Shown here: positions 1 to 7,224 of the stretch, one piece after another
Position numbering within the stretch: the first letter of the stretch is position 1
How the letters are laid out: each line of letters opens with the position of its first letter
Assembly (NCBI RefSeq): GCF_005503625.1
Contig: NZ_SCMX01000072.1
Span: forward strand, 1 to 32,414
Origin: Cupriavidus sp. 2SB
GTDB taxonomy: Bacteria > Pseudomonadota > Gammaproteobacteria > Burkholderiales > Burkholderiaceae
Direction of reading: 5' to 3'
Length of the DNA stretch: 32,414 bases
Notes under the pieces: model-generated
Database searches by the model: none
What the model was told of the DNA's origin: nothing
The model's input: only the letters and a program-made list of their open reading frames with translations
Position numbers and translations under genes: made by a program

Positions 1-469
1 TGTTGTACGAAGACCGATTTACCCACCCGCACCTCTGAGAGAATGCAGGCTTGCCAATCCATTCGACCGGCAAGCCTCTAGCTGTCCTGCACACAAAAAA
101 ACTGACAGGCCCCAGGGCCTCGCTGGTAACCAGATCTCCCACCGCGCGCGCCGCGTCCAGGGCCTGACCAGCCTTCTCGGTGATATCGACCATGCGCTCG
201 CGGCGATCCTGCGGATTGGGCCGGCGCGCAATCCAGCCGCCCTCTTCCATACGATCCAGCAGCCGGCCTGCCGAAATCGGCGCCACCTCCATCAAGTCGG
301 CCAGGGCGGCCTGATTCATCTCGCCGTGGAACGATAGATTGGCGATCACCCGGTACTGGGCACGGGTCAGATCGAGCGTGGCGCGCGAGAGTTCGTCGAA
401 CCGCTTGCCTGACAGACGGCCTACGTCCGCCACCAGAAAGCCAAAACGCTTGTCGAGATTCTTGTCCAT
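1..469 (-). CDS. MarR-family transcriptional regulator, partial (3' end beyond window)
   Basis: The reading frame opens at the ATG at 467-469 and has no stop before the window edge, giving at least 156 codons. Residues 1-115 look like a MarR winged-helix repressor: an N-terminal helix (MDKNLDKRFGFLVADVGRL), a recognition region with AALADLMEVAPISAGRLLDRM, and the wing signature NPQDRRERMVDITEKA. MarR proteins bind operator DNA as dimers and often sense small phenolic or oxidant ligands. After about residue 121 (EALGPVSFF) the sequence stops looking like the usual leucine-rich dimerisation helix and runs on without a stop, so the C-terminus may be altered by an insertion or rearrangement. A TATAAT box sits 7 nt before the ATG. 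The target is unknown; the next gene upstream on the other strand encodes an FmdB-like zinc ribbon. Confidence 0.75.
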   Translation of the reverse strand, partial: MDKNLDKRFGFLVADVGRLSGKRFDELSRATLDLTRAQYRVIANLSFHGEMNQAALADLMEVAPISAGRLLDRMEEGGWIARRPNPQDRRERMVDITEKAGQALDAARAVGDLVTSEALGPVSFFVCRTARGLPVEWIGKPAFSQRCGWVNRSSYN

Positions 470-476
470 GCGCGCG

Positions 477-482
477 ATTATA
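477..482 (-). promoter_or_regulatory. -10 box (TATAAT) of the MarR gene, possibly leaderless
   Basis: Read on the minus strand, a perfect TATAAT lies only 7 nt before the ATG at 469. Transcription would then start at or next to the A of the start codon, and no Shine-Dalgarno sequence is visible. I see no good -35 hexamer 16-18 nt further upstream. Confidence 0.45.
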
Positions 483-627
483 GGGATTCGCAGCGTTCCA
501 TTCGTTGATGGAAACCGTCTGGCACCTGGCAAGCCCCATCCATATGGCGTAGGAAAGCGCTGGGAATCACCGCGGCCACCTCAACCTGATCTAAGCTAGC
601 GCTGTACACCGAAACTCCGGAAATGCG

Positions 628-879
628 ATGCCCACCTACGACTACCGATGTGACAAATGCGGTGATTTCTCGCAACTTCGCCCGATTGCCAGCCGCGACG
701 TACCCGCCGTGTGCCCAGGCTGCGGCGAGGTGGCCCCCCGCGCGTTGGTAGCCGCCCCATCACTTTCCGGCGGTGCCGCAGAAGGCACCTCATCCTCGCA
801 CGGCGGCAATTGCGCCTGTTGCGGACCGGTCAAGCTGGCAGGAAGGACGGGCGGGAGTGGGTGGTCGGCAGGTCGATAG
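628..879 (+). CDS. FmdB-type zinc-ribbon protein
   Basis: This 83-residue protein begins MPTYDYRCDKCG, the hallmark of the FmdB/CxxC putative regulatory family. Two CxxC knuckles (C8/C11 and C29/C32) would bind one zinc ion. A further Cys cluster (C62, C64, C65) follows a Gly/Ser-rich linker, as in many family members. The family was named after a gene near formamidase and is usually called a putative regulator, but its biochemical role is unproven. No amidase gene is next to it here. A GGAAA stretch lies a few bases before the ATG. It is convergent with the toxin-antitoxin pair that follows. Confidence 0.8.
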   Translation: MPTYDYRCDKCGDFSQLRPIASRDVPAVCPGCGEVAPRALVAAPSLSGGAAEGTSSSHGGNCACCGPVKLAGRTGGSGWSAGR

Positions 880-915
880 GCGCTACTGCGGCAGCGTTGC
901 AACTCCGATTGCCGC

Positions 916-1230
916 TCAGACAAGTGAGGCAAGCTTCTCCAGCGTTTCCGGGTACTTCTGAACCAGCTTGATCAGCACCGTCGCCTGCGCATTGGGCTTG
1001 GCCCGGCCCTGCTCCCAATTTTCGAGCGTGCGAGCGTTAGTCCTCAGATACATGGCGAAAACTGGCCGCGACATGCCGAATTGCTGGCGAATTTCAACTA
1101 GGTCCTTGCCGTCGATGTCATGGAGGTCCGCCAATCGAACCTTGTGAGTGCGAAGCGTTGTCTTGCCCTGGCGCTCCGCTTCCAGTGCGTCGAAGCCTTC
1201 GACAAGTTCCGCAAAAATGTCGCGGGTCAT
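916..1230 (-). CDS. higA: HigA2-like antitoxin, XRE-family HTH
   Basis: This 104-residue protein has a short N-terminal region rich in acidic residues (FAELVEGFDALEAERQGK), a linker with TLRTHKV, then a Cro/C1-type helix-turn-helix (EIRQQFGMSRPVFAMYLRTNARTLENWEQGRAKPN). That signature closely resembles HigA2 of Vibrio cholerae as I remember it. HigA proteins neutralise the HigB ribonuclease with the N-terminal part and repress the operon with the HTH. Its ATG overlaps the toxin stop by 4 bp (1227-1230), so the two are translationally coupled. The toxin-first order is typical of hig modules. The base composition of the pair is visibly less GC-rich than its neighbours, which fits horizontal acquisition. 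Confidence 0.85.
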   Translation of the reverse strand: MTRDIFAELVEGFDALEAERQGKTTLRTHKVRLADLHDIDGKDLVEIRQQFGMSRPVFAMYLRTNARTLENWEQGRAKPNAQATVLIKLVQKYPETLEKLASLV

Positions 1231-1571
1231 ATACCTCTCCTTTTGCTCTGTTCCCGTTCCAGGAACAACCTCAATTGCTCTGTCTGGGCAGGCGTCAGAT
1301 CAGCCTGTCCGTCCTTGTCATATATTGTGAAGAGCCAGAACTGCGGGCCGCCTCGCCAGTAGTAGTAAATGACCCGCAACCCTCCGCGCTTGCCTTTTTG
1401 TCGTCGCGGATCGATGTAGCGCACCTTCCGGAGTCCATTGGTGCCCCGAATCACTTCGCCGCCAATGGGGTTCAGAATCAGCGCCGCCTGAAGAAGACGA
1501 AAGCCATCGTCGTCCAGATAGGTTTCGCGGTGGCGTTCGAACGCCGGCAACTCAACGAATGTGGCATGCAC
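1227..1571 (-). CDS. higB: HigB2-like toxin, RelE/ParE-superfamily mRNA interferase
   Basis: This 114-residue protein matches the pattern of HigB2-type toxins: FVELPAFERHRETYL near the start, NPIGGEVIRGTNGLRKVR in the middle, then the basic block GKRGGLRVIYYYW and FTIYDKDGQADLT. RelE-fold toxins of this group cleave mRNA on the ribosome, using basic and aromatic residues in the central sheet. The start is a GTG at 1569-1571; an in-frame stop lies shortly upstream, so no longer start is possible except a rare ATT. No strong ribosome binding site is seen. The gene is intact, with no frameshift. It overlaps the antitoxin gene and is transcribed first. Confidence 0.85.
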   Translation of the reverse strand: MHATFVELPAFERHRETYLDDDGFRLLQAALILNPIGGEVIRGTNGLRKVRYIDPRRQKGKRGGLRVIYYYWRGGPQFWLFTIYDKDGQADLTPAQTEQLRLFLEREQSKRRGI

Positions 1572-1575
1572 AATG

Positions 1576-1590
1576 TACGTTAGTTACGTA
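1576..1590. promoter_or_regulatory. Inverted repeat upstream of higBA, candidate HigA operator
   Basis: The arms TACGT and ACGTA are perfect inverted repeats around a 5-nt centre, 4 bp before the GTG of the toxin gene. Position and symmetry suit an antitoxin autorepression site. A TATACG sequence on the minus strand partly overlaps it and could be the -10 element. The arms are short, so chance is not excluded. Confidence 0.4.
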
Positions 1591-1723
1591 TAGATAGGAA
1601 GTGTGGTTGCCGTAACTGTGTATCGAAGACGCCTTGCTAAACGTGTCCGACTCCTGTGGATATGTGAACTTGTGTTTCCGGAACGGCTTTTGCGACATCT
1701 ATTGCGCAAATGTGCAAATACAA

Positions 1724-1740
1724 TTGGGAACTATTCTCAA
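1724..1740. promoter_or_regulatory. Fur-box-like palindrome upstream of mntH
   Basis: The arms TTGGGAA and TTCTCAA flank a 3-nt centre (CTA) with one mismatch to perfect symmetry. The inner 15 bp agree with the 7-1-7 Fur consensus TGATAAT-n-ATTATCA at about 10 of 14 positions. It lies about 60 bp before the Nramp start. Just upstream are TTGCGCAA (1702-1709) and the near direct repeat TGCGCAAA/TGTGCAAA. Regulation by Fur or another metal sensor is an inference. Confidence 0.45.
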
Positions 1741-1799
1741 CAAGGTCCTAGAATGCTGCATGGGGATCATCCCGTATCCCCGCCCTGGAATACCTCGCC

Positions 1800-3098
1800 A
1801 TGCCGCCCCCGACCGATTCCGCCGTCCTCCAGCCCACCGCCACGCCACCCCGGCGTTCGCGACTTGCGTTCGTGGGTGCCGGCGCGCTCGTGGCGGTCGG
1901 GTACATGGATCCTGGCAACTGGGCCACGGCTATCGCCGGGGGCGCCAAGTATGGTTACAGCCTCCTGATCGTCATTGCCGTCGCGAGCGTGATGGCGATG
2001 CTGCTGCAGTGGATTGCCGCGCGCGTGGGCGTGGTGACCGGGCGGGATCTGGCGCAGCTTTGCCGTGACCGGTTCCCCCGGCCTGTGACGGTAGCGCTGT
2101 GGGTGGCCAGCGAGATCGCGATCATTGCCTGCGACGTAGCCGAAATCGTCGGCAGTGCCGTGGCATTGCAGTTGCTGTTCCACGTCAAGCTGTGGGTAGG
2201 CGTGCTCATTGCTGCCGTGGTGACCATCCTGATGCTGGCGGTCCAGCGCTACGGGCAGCGCACCATGGAGAGCATGGTCGCCAGCCTGATCCTTCTGGTG
2301 GCACTGTGCTTTGTCGCGCAACTGGCGATGGCGCAGCCCGAGTGGGCAGCGGTGCTCGGCGGCATGGCGCCGTCCTCGCAACTGGTGCGTGACGCGGGCA
2401 TGCTCTGGCTCGCGGCCGGTATCGTCGGTGCCACGGTGATGCCGCACAACCTGTTTCTGCATTCCTCGCTGGTGCGCCGGTTCACGCCGCCACCGGGGGG
2501 GCGCCGCGAGCGTCGGCGTTCGCTGGCCGAGATCCTGAGCGGCATGAACCTCGACACCTTCGGGTCGCTGAGCTTCGCCTTCCTGATCAATGCGGCGCTG
2601 CTGATCCTGGCGGCCTCGGTGTTCCACGCCAACGGGCTGACGGACGTCGAGGATCTGGCCGATGCGCATCGTCTTCTCGCCCCGCTGCTCCACTCCGACA
2701 TGGCGAGCCTGCTGTTCGCCGTGGCGTTGCTGGCCTGCGGCTTGAACTCCACGCTGACCGGCACGCTGGCCGGTCAGGCGGTAATGGAAGGGTTCCTGAA
2801 TCTCAAGATGTCGCGCATGCGCCGCGCGCTGCTGACGCGGGCCGTGGCGATCGCGCCCGCGCTGCTCGCCGTGTCTGCGTTCGGCGAACATGGTTCGGCC
2901 AGCCTGCTGGTGGCCAGCCAGGTGGTGCTGAGTCTGACGCTGCCGCTGGCGGTGGTGCCGCTGATCTGGTTTGGATCGAGCCGCGACCTGATGGGAGCGT
3001 GGCGCGTTCGCGGCTTGCCTCTGATGGCCGCATGGGGCTGCGCCGCCGTCATCCTGTTCCTGAACGGTGCGCTGCTCTGGCAGGGTGCGGTGTCCTGA
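1800..3098 (+). CDS. mntH: Nramp-family divalent metal ion (Mn2+/Fe2+) transporter
   Basis: This 432-residue inner-membrane protein carries both metal-site signatures of Nramp transporters: GYMDPGNWATA in TM1 (about residues 34-44) and ATVMPHNLFLHSS in TM6. About eleven hydrophobic segments can be counted. Nramp/MntH proteins import Mn2+ or Fe2+ with protons. The length is close to E. coli MntH (412 residues). The N-terminus is a proline-rich cytoplasmic tail; the ATG at 1800 has only a weak ribosome binding site. A GC-rich Arg-rich loop (PPPGGRRERRRS) sits between TM6 and TM7. The gene stands alone, convergent with the TPR gene, and shares a hairpin terminator with it. A Fur-like palindrome lies upstream. 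Confidence 0.92.
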   Translation: MPPPTDSAVLQPTATPPRRSRLAFVGAGALVAVGYMDPGNWATAIAGGAKYGYSLLIVIAVASVMAMLLQWIAARVGVVTGRDLAQLCRDRFPRPVTVALWVASEIAIIACDVAEIVGSAVALQLLFHVKLWVGVLIAAVVTILMLAVQRYGQRTMESMVASLILLVALCFVAQLAMAQPEWAAVLGGMAPSSQLVRDAGMLWLAAGIVGATVMPHNLFLHSSLVRRFTPPPGGRRERRRSLAEILSGMNLDTFGSLSFAFLINAALLILAASVFHANGLTDVEDLADAHRLLAPLLHSDMASLLFAVALLACGLNSTLTGTLAGQAVMEGFLNLKMSRMRRALLTRAVAIAPALLAVSAFGEHGSASLLVASQVVLSLTLPLAVVPLIWFGSSRDLMGAWRVRGLPLMAAWGCAAVILFLNGALLWQGAVS

Positions 3099-3107
3099 TA
3101 TGCCGGC

Positions 3108-3129
3108 GCCCGTGGATCAATCCACGGGC
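3108..3129. terminator. Shared hairpin between convergent mntH and the TPR gene
   Basis: The arms GCCCGTGGA (3108-3116) and TCCACGGGC (3121-3129) form a perfect 9-bp stem with a 4-nt loop. The loop carries the TGA stop of the minus-strand TPR gene. The stem starts 10 bp after the mntH stop. There is no long T-run on either side. Confidence 0.55.
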
Positions 3130-3950
3130 TCCAGACGCCGATACTGGTTGTAGTGGCGAATCGCGCGATGCGGATCGCCCAGTTCCTCATGCAGCCGGGC
3201 CGCGTTGTAGTGCGCATCGGCAAAGTCGGGGGCGAGGTCGATGCAGGCGTGATAGCTATCCAGCGCCGCGCGCAATGCGCCGAGGTCCTCGAGCGCCACC
3301 CCTAGATTGAAATGCAGCAGCGGCTGGTCCGGCAGGTGCGCCAGCGCCTCGCGATACCGGCTGGCGGCTTCCTCGAAGCGTTCCTGGTCGCAAAGCAGGC
3401 AGCCCAGGTTGAGCCAGGCATCGAGATAATCGGGCGCAGCCGATACGGCGCGCAGATAGGCGGCCTCGGCCTGCGGGCGATCCACCCGTTCCAGCGCCAC
3501 CGCGCGATCGAACCACGTGGCCGGGTCTTCGTCGGACGGACCGGACCGTGATGGCCGCGCAGCCCGGTGCAAGTCGAGCACATCGGCCCGCGCGGTTTCG
3601 CTGAGCGCGTCGAGATCCAGCACGAACTGCCCCGAATCCACATGCCAGCGGCCCTGCCGATCTTGCACCGTCACGTCGCCGCCGACAGCGGTCACACGCA
3701 ACCCGGTAGGCGGACGGCCCTCGCCAAGTCCCTGCAGCCGCCGCAGCGAACGCGTGATCTGGCGCGTGGGAATGCCCGCCTCGCGCAGCGATTGCGCGGT
3801 GCGCAGCAGCACTACATCCTGAAAACTGAACCGATACTCGTGCCGCGCGCCGCGCCGGGGCGCCACCACGCCGGCAGTCATCAAGGCGGAAATAACCGTG
3901 CGCGAGATGCCAAGCAACGCCTGCACATCGCGCATCGAATAGGCTTGCAT
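3117..3950 (-). CDS. MerR-type HTH and TPR-repeat protein next to Ku
   Basis: This 277-residue protein has two parts. Residues 1-70 resemble a MerR-like winged helix (YSMRDVQALLGISRTVISALMTAGVV... FSFQDVVLLRTAQSLREAGI). After a linker with a predicted beta segment (VTVQDRQGRWHVD), residues from about 150 to 275 form three to four tetratricopeptide repeats (AEAAYLRAVSAAPDYLDAWLNLG; LLHFNLGVALEDLGALRAALDSY; AHYNAARLHEELGDPHRAIRHY). It starts 15 bp after the Ku stop on the same strand, so the two are probably cotranscribed. MerR-TPR proteins are, to my recollection, recurrent neighbours of ku or ligD in betaproteobacteria, but I know of no defined function. It could regulate the end-joining genes or scaffold a complex. 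Confidence 0.8.
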   Translation of the reverse strand: MQAYSMRDVQALLGISRTVISALMTAGVVAPRRGARHEYRFSFQDVVLLRTAQSLREAGIPTRQITRSLRRLQGLGEGRPPTGLRVTAVGGDVTVQDRQGRWHVDSGQFVLDLDALSETARADVLDLHRAARPSRSGPSDEDPATWFDRAVALERVDRPQAEAAYLRAVSAAPDYLDAWLNLGCLLCDQERFEEAASRYREALAHLPDQPLLHFNLGVALEDLGALRAALDSYHACIDLAPDFADAHYNAARLHEELGDPHRAIRHYNQYRRLEPVD

Positions 3951-3965
3951 CGTGGCCGGCGCTCC

Positions 3966-4916
3966 CTATTTGCGTGCCGCGCGCCTGGGCGCCTCGACCG
4001 GTGTTGGCGCGGCGGCGCGCCGTGCGCTCTTTCGCGCAGGCGCTGCAGCAGCTTCAGTCTTGGCGGCCACCTTGGCCGCCGGCTTTGGCGCGGCCTTGCC
4101 AGTGGTCTTTGCCGACGCCTGCGCCGCCGGTTGCCGCTTGTTGGCTCCGATGCTCTTGCGCAAGGCTTCCATCAGGTCGATGACCTCGCCACCTGTGGAG
4201 GCTGGCGTTTCGGCGGCAACGGTAATCTTCTTCCCGGCGATCTTCTTGTCGATCTGGTCGAGGATGCGCTGCTTTTCCTCGTCGGTATAAGCCGCCGCAT
4301 CGTAGCCCTCCACGGCGTTCTGTTCGATCAACTGCAACGCCAGCTTCAGTTCCGCCGCATTCACGTCCGTGTGTTCGACGTTGAGGTCGCTCATGTCGCG
4401 CACCTCGTCCGCATAGAGCAATTGCTGCAGGATCAGGCCATCGGCACCCACCCGGATCTGCACCATGTACTGCTTGCCCTTCCACGCCCACTTGGCCAAC
4501 GCACAGGTGCCGGTCTCCCGCATGGCTTCCGCCAGCAGGTTGTAGGGTTTGGCGCCGCGCTTGTCAGGCCCGAGGTAATAGGCCTTGTCGAAGTAGATGG
4601 GATCGATGGCACCAAGTGGCATGAACGACACGATATCGATGGTCTGTGCCGCCGCATCTTCAAGCGCCTTCAACTCATCCGGCGTAAAGGTTACGTATCG
4701 GTCTTTCTCGAATTCGTAACCCTTGACCATCTCGGAGCGATCCACCACCACGTCTTCCTTGAGGCAGATGTACTGCTGCCGCAACCGCGATCCGCACCCC
4801 TTGTGCAGCAGGTTGAAGCTCACGGCGGATTTGGTCTCGGTGGCCGAGAAGACCCTCACCGGGATCGACACCAGGCCAAAACTGATCGATAGCGAGGCAA
4901 TGGAACGTGCTGCCAT
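3966..4916 (-). CDS. ku: Ku protein of bacterial non-homologous end joining
   Basis: The product (316 residues from the chosen start) has the Ku core beta-barrel from the N-terminus (SIASLSISFGLVSIPVRVFSATE), followed by VSFNLLHKGCGSRLRQQY, a block with VVVDRSEMVKGYEFEKDRYV, and FDKAYYLGPDKRGAKPYNLL. Bacterial Ku is a homodimeric ring that threads onto double-strand DNA ends and recruits the LigD ligase. The C-terminal 60 residues are Lys/Ala/Pro-rich, the variable extension known to help DNA binding in some Ku proteins. The ATG at 4916 has GGGAGGAAG at the right distance; an ATG 18 nt upstream lacks this. It heads a two-gene unit with the MerR/TPR protein. No ligD lies in this window. Confidence 0.93.
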   Translation of the reverse strand: MAARSIASLSISFGLVSIPVRVFSATETKSAVSFNLLHKGCGSRLRQQYICLKEDVVVDRSEMVKGYEFEKDRYVTFTPDELKALEDAAAQTIDIVSFMPLGAIDPIYFDKAYYLGPDKRGAKPYNLLAEAMRETGTCALAKWAWKGKQYMVQIRVGADGLILQQLLYADEVRDMSDLNVEHTDVNAAELKLALQLIEQNAVEGYDAAAYTDEEKQRILDQIDKKIAGKKITVAAETPASTGGEVIDLMEALRKSIGANKRQPAAQASAKTTGKAAPKPAAKVAAKTEAAAAPARKSARRAAAPTPVEAPRRAARK

Positions 4917-5029
4917 GGCAACTTCCTCCCGCAAGAGTCACGTGTCACGCGTTGAGGAAGTCTAGTCCGCGGGACGAAGCCCGTGGCATCGGCCATGCGC
5001 GAGTGCAGCATGCGCCGCCAGCGCGCCGC

Positions 5030-5719
5030 TTAGCCCACCACGGCAATCACCCAGCCAGTCAGCGTGGGCCCGGCCACCACCATCAGCACGCCGGCCAGGA
5101 CCATCGTGAGACTGGCCACGACACCCTCCTCCGTATGACGTTGCCGAGCACGTGCCGTGCCAAAGCCGTGCGCGGCCGCCCCGAGCGATGCACCCTGCGC
5201 CACCGGTGAGCGCAGCCGCAGCAACGCCAGCACGGCATCGCCGACCATCATGCCCACCAGCCCGGTCATGACCGTGAACAGCGACACCAGATCGGCCGAG
5301 CCGCCCGTGTGCGACACCACGGCCACGGCGAACGGCGTGGAGACCGAGCGCGCCATCAGGCTGCTCGACACCTCATTGCTGAAATGAAAGGCCTCGGCCA
5401 GCAGTCGCGCGCTGACCAATGCCACCAGCGTGCCGACCACGACGCCGATCGCCAGCGCCAGCCAGTGGCGGCGCACGATGGCGCGATGCTCGTAGATCGG
5501 TACGGCAAACGCGATGGTGGCCGGGCCCAGCAGCCAGACCATCCAGCGGGTATCGGCCACATAGGCGGCGTATGGAATATCAGCGGCCAACAGCAGCGCA
5601 ATGGTCAGCGCCGGCACCACGATGGCTGGCGACAGCCAGAAGCGCGGCAGGCGACGATGAAACGGTTTGATGGCGAAGTACAGCGCAATCGTCCACACCA
5701 GGCAGAAGAACGAGGCCAT
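5030..5719 (-). CDS. LrgB/CidB-family membrane protein
   Basis: This 229-residue protein is almost entirely hydrophobic, with about six to seven membrane segments, and carries the LrgB-family signatures LARSVSTPFAVAVVSHTGGSADL and VVGMM-like GLVGMMVGDAVL, then AHGFGTARARQR near the C-terminus. Family members pair with a CidA/LrgA protein and are linked to murein hydrolase export, programmed lysis or transport of pyruvate/glycolate, depending on the organism. The start lies 3 bp after the stop of the preceding CidA/LrgA gene, the standard order and spacing for the pair. The function in this organism cannot be told from sequence. Confidence 0.88.
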   Translation of the reverse strand: MASFFCLVWTIALYFAIKPFHRRLPRFWLSPAIVVPALTIALLLAADIPYAAYVADTRWMVWLLGPATIAFAVPIYEHRAIVRRHWLALAIGVVVGTLVALVSARLLAEAFHFSNEVSSSLMARSVSTPFAVAVVSHTGGSADLVSLFTVMTGLVGMMVGDAVLALLRLRSPVAQGASLGAAAHGFGTARARQRHTEEGVVASLTMVLAGVLMVVAGPTLTGWVIAVVG

Positions 5720-5722
5720 GGC

Positions 5723-6259
5723 TTACTCGCCCTCGCCTTCGGTGACATCCTTGCCGCGCCATGCCGCGATGCGGCGTTCGAGCCGGCATCCCGCGTGGAC
5801 GGCCAGCGCGGTGGCGGCCATCACCAGCACCGTGCCCGCCACCACGGCAATCGTGAGCTGGACGCCCTCGGCGCGGAACAGCGGCACGTAGTTGACCACG
5901 GCCACCACGCACGGGATGAAGAACAGCACCAGTTCGCCGAGCATCCAGTCCGCGCCATCCTTGACCCAGCCCACCGGGGCCTTGCCCGAGAGCAACAGTG
6001 CCAGCACAGCCAGCAGGCCCAGCACGCCGGGCGAAATGGACCAGCCCAGCGTGCGCGTCAGCCAGTCCGCCGCCCACCAGATGGCCAGCAAGGCGCCAAC
6101 CTGCGCGGCGATTCTCGGCAGGCGGTGCTTGCGGGCTTCGGAAAGGGACGATGCGGCAGGGGAAACGGCGTTGGTAACGGACACGGCAACAAGAAATCGG
6201 GGGCGATGACGGCGATTATTCGCATAATTTCCGCACAACGACAGACCGATACTCCGCAT
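5723..6259 (-). CDS. CidA/LrgA-family holin-like protein
   Basis: About four membrane segments can be seen after a 50-residue polar N-terminus: IAAQVGALLAIWWAADWL, SPGVLGLLAVLALLLSG, ELVLFFIPCVVAVVNYVPLF and LTIAVVAGTVLVMAATALAV. The phrases PGVLGLLAVLALL and ELVLFFIPCVVAVVNY are typical of CidA/LrgA proteins, which form holin-like oligomers. The start is uncertain. I give the ATG at 6259 (178 residues). A TTG at 6280 lies inside a palindrome, and a GTG at 6184 would give about 153 residues, closer to the usual family length. None has a good ribosome binding site. The gene follows a LysR gene with only 29 bp between, and is 3 bp from the LrgB partner. Confidence 0.82.
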   Translation of the reverse strand: MRSIGLSLCGNYANNRRHRPRFLVAVSVTNAVSPAASSLSEARKHRLPRIAAQVGALLAIWWAADWLTRTLGWSISPGVLGLLAVLALLLSGKAPVGWVKDGADWMLGELVLFFIPCVVAVVNYVPLFRAEGVQLTIAVVAGTVLVMAATALAVHAGCRLERRIAAWRGKDVTEGEGE

Positions 6260-6260
6260 T

Positions 6261-6282
6261 GGTTGTGCAAATATGCACAACC
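6261..6282. promoter_or_regulatory. Perfect 9+9 palindrome between lysR and cidA, candidate LysR operator
   Basis: The arms GGTTGTGCA and TGCACAACC flank a 4-nt AT centre. The core fits the T-N11-A interrupted-dyad form typical of LysR-type regulator sites. It occupies nearly the whole gap between the lysR stop and the proposed cidA start. There is no T-run, so an operator is favoured over a terminator. Confidence 0.55.
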
Positions 6283-6288
6283 TACCAG

Positions 6289-7224
6289 CTAGGCGCCGTC
6301 CAGAAACAGCGAGACGTGCGCATCCACCTGCTCGGCGATGAATGCGGCGACGGCGCGTACGTGCGCGGCCTTCCAGTGATCCTCATGGACATGCATGTGA
6401 AAGGTGCGCGTGACCTCTACCTCGTCCGGCAACACCGCTTCCAGCGTGGGAAATGCGGCGGCGACGTAGGCTGGGAGGATGCACAGGCCATGGCCCGCAA
6501 GCGTCGCATGTACCTGCGTCAGCAGGTTCGTGCTGCGCACCCGGGCGTTGTAGTCCACGCCAATGGTTCCGGCGAAGCTCAGTTCGGGCGAGAACAGGTG
6601 TTCCTCCACGTAACCGATGAACGGATGCTGCAGCAGATCGGTCTTGGTTCGAATACGAGGCGCACGCTTCAGGTACGACTTCGTGCCATAGACGAACATC
6701 CGATAGTCAGTCAGGCGTCGGGAGGCCACGCGCAGGTGATCGGCACCCGCGAGACCGATGGCGATATCGGCTTCCCGACGCGTGAGGCTGAACAGCCGCG
6801 CCGCCGCGAAAATCTCGATTTCCAGCCTCGGATGCTGTTCGGTCAGCAGATGGATGCGCGGCGCCAGGAACATACTGCCGAAGCCATCGGGCGCACCAAT
6901 CCGGACCGTGCCCGCGATGTCCTGTTCGCCCGCTGCCGCAGCCTTCGACGCCAGCAATGCGCTCTCGATGGCCTCCGCCGTGGCCAGCAACCGTTCTCCG
7001 ACCGCTGTCAGCGCATAACCCACATGGCTCTTGTGGAACAGGCGCGCATTGAGCACACCCTCCAACGCATGGATATGCCGCGCGACAGTGGTGTGTTCCG
7101 TGCCGAGTTGTTCGGCCGCAGCCGACAACGTTCCCGACCGCGCCACGGCCAGGAAGTAGCGATAGTCGTCCCAGTTGTCCTGGGCGCGCGGGGTGGCGCG
7201 TAGGGTAGCTTTGCGCGTGGTCAT
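6289..7224 (-). CDS. LysR-family transcriptional regulator
   Basis: This 311-residue protein has an N-terminal winged HTH after a 15-residue polar tail (YRYFLAVARSGTLSAAAEQLGTEHTTVARHIHALEGVLNARLFHKS) and a periplasmic-binding-type effector domain (residues about 100-305, beginning TVRIGAPDGFGSMFLAPRI). The start codon overlaps the AraC stop in an ATGA, and GAGGAAAG precedes it, so it is coupled to the AraC gene. Downstream lies the cidA-lrgB pair on the same strand. Known CidR is a LysR protein that activates cidAB, so control of the adjacent pair is the natural guess, supported by the palindrome just before cidA. The ligand is unknown. Confidence 0.88.
   Translation of the reverse strand: MTTRKATLRATPRAQDNWDDYRYFLAVARSGTLSAAAEQLGTEHTTVARHIHALEGVLNARLFHKSHVGYALTAVGERLLATAEAIESALLASKAAAAGEQDIAGTVRIGAPDGFGSMFLAPRIHLLTEQHPRLEIEIFAAARLFSLTRREADIAIGLAGADHLRVASRRLTDYRMFVYGTKSYLKRAPRIRTKTDLLQHPFIGYVEEHLFSPELSFAGTIGVDYNARVRSTNLLTQVHATLAGHGLCILPAYVAAAFPTLEAVLPDEVEVTRTFHMHVHEDHWKAAHVRAVAAFIAEQVDAHVSLFLDGA

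Noticed and set aside
1767..2891. 374-codon open frame opposite mntH
   Set aside because: It is rich in His, Gln and Arg, has no family character, and lies antisense to a clear Nramp gene; a shadow of GC-rich codon use.
3567..4892. 441-codon open frame opposite ku
   Set aside because: Low-complexity translation on the strand opposite a convincing Ku gene.
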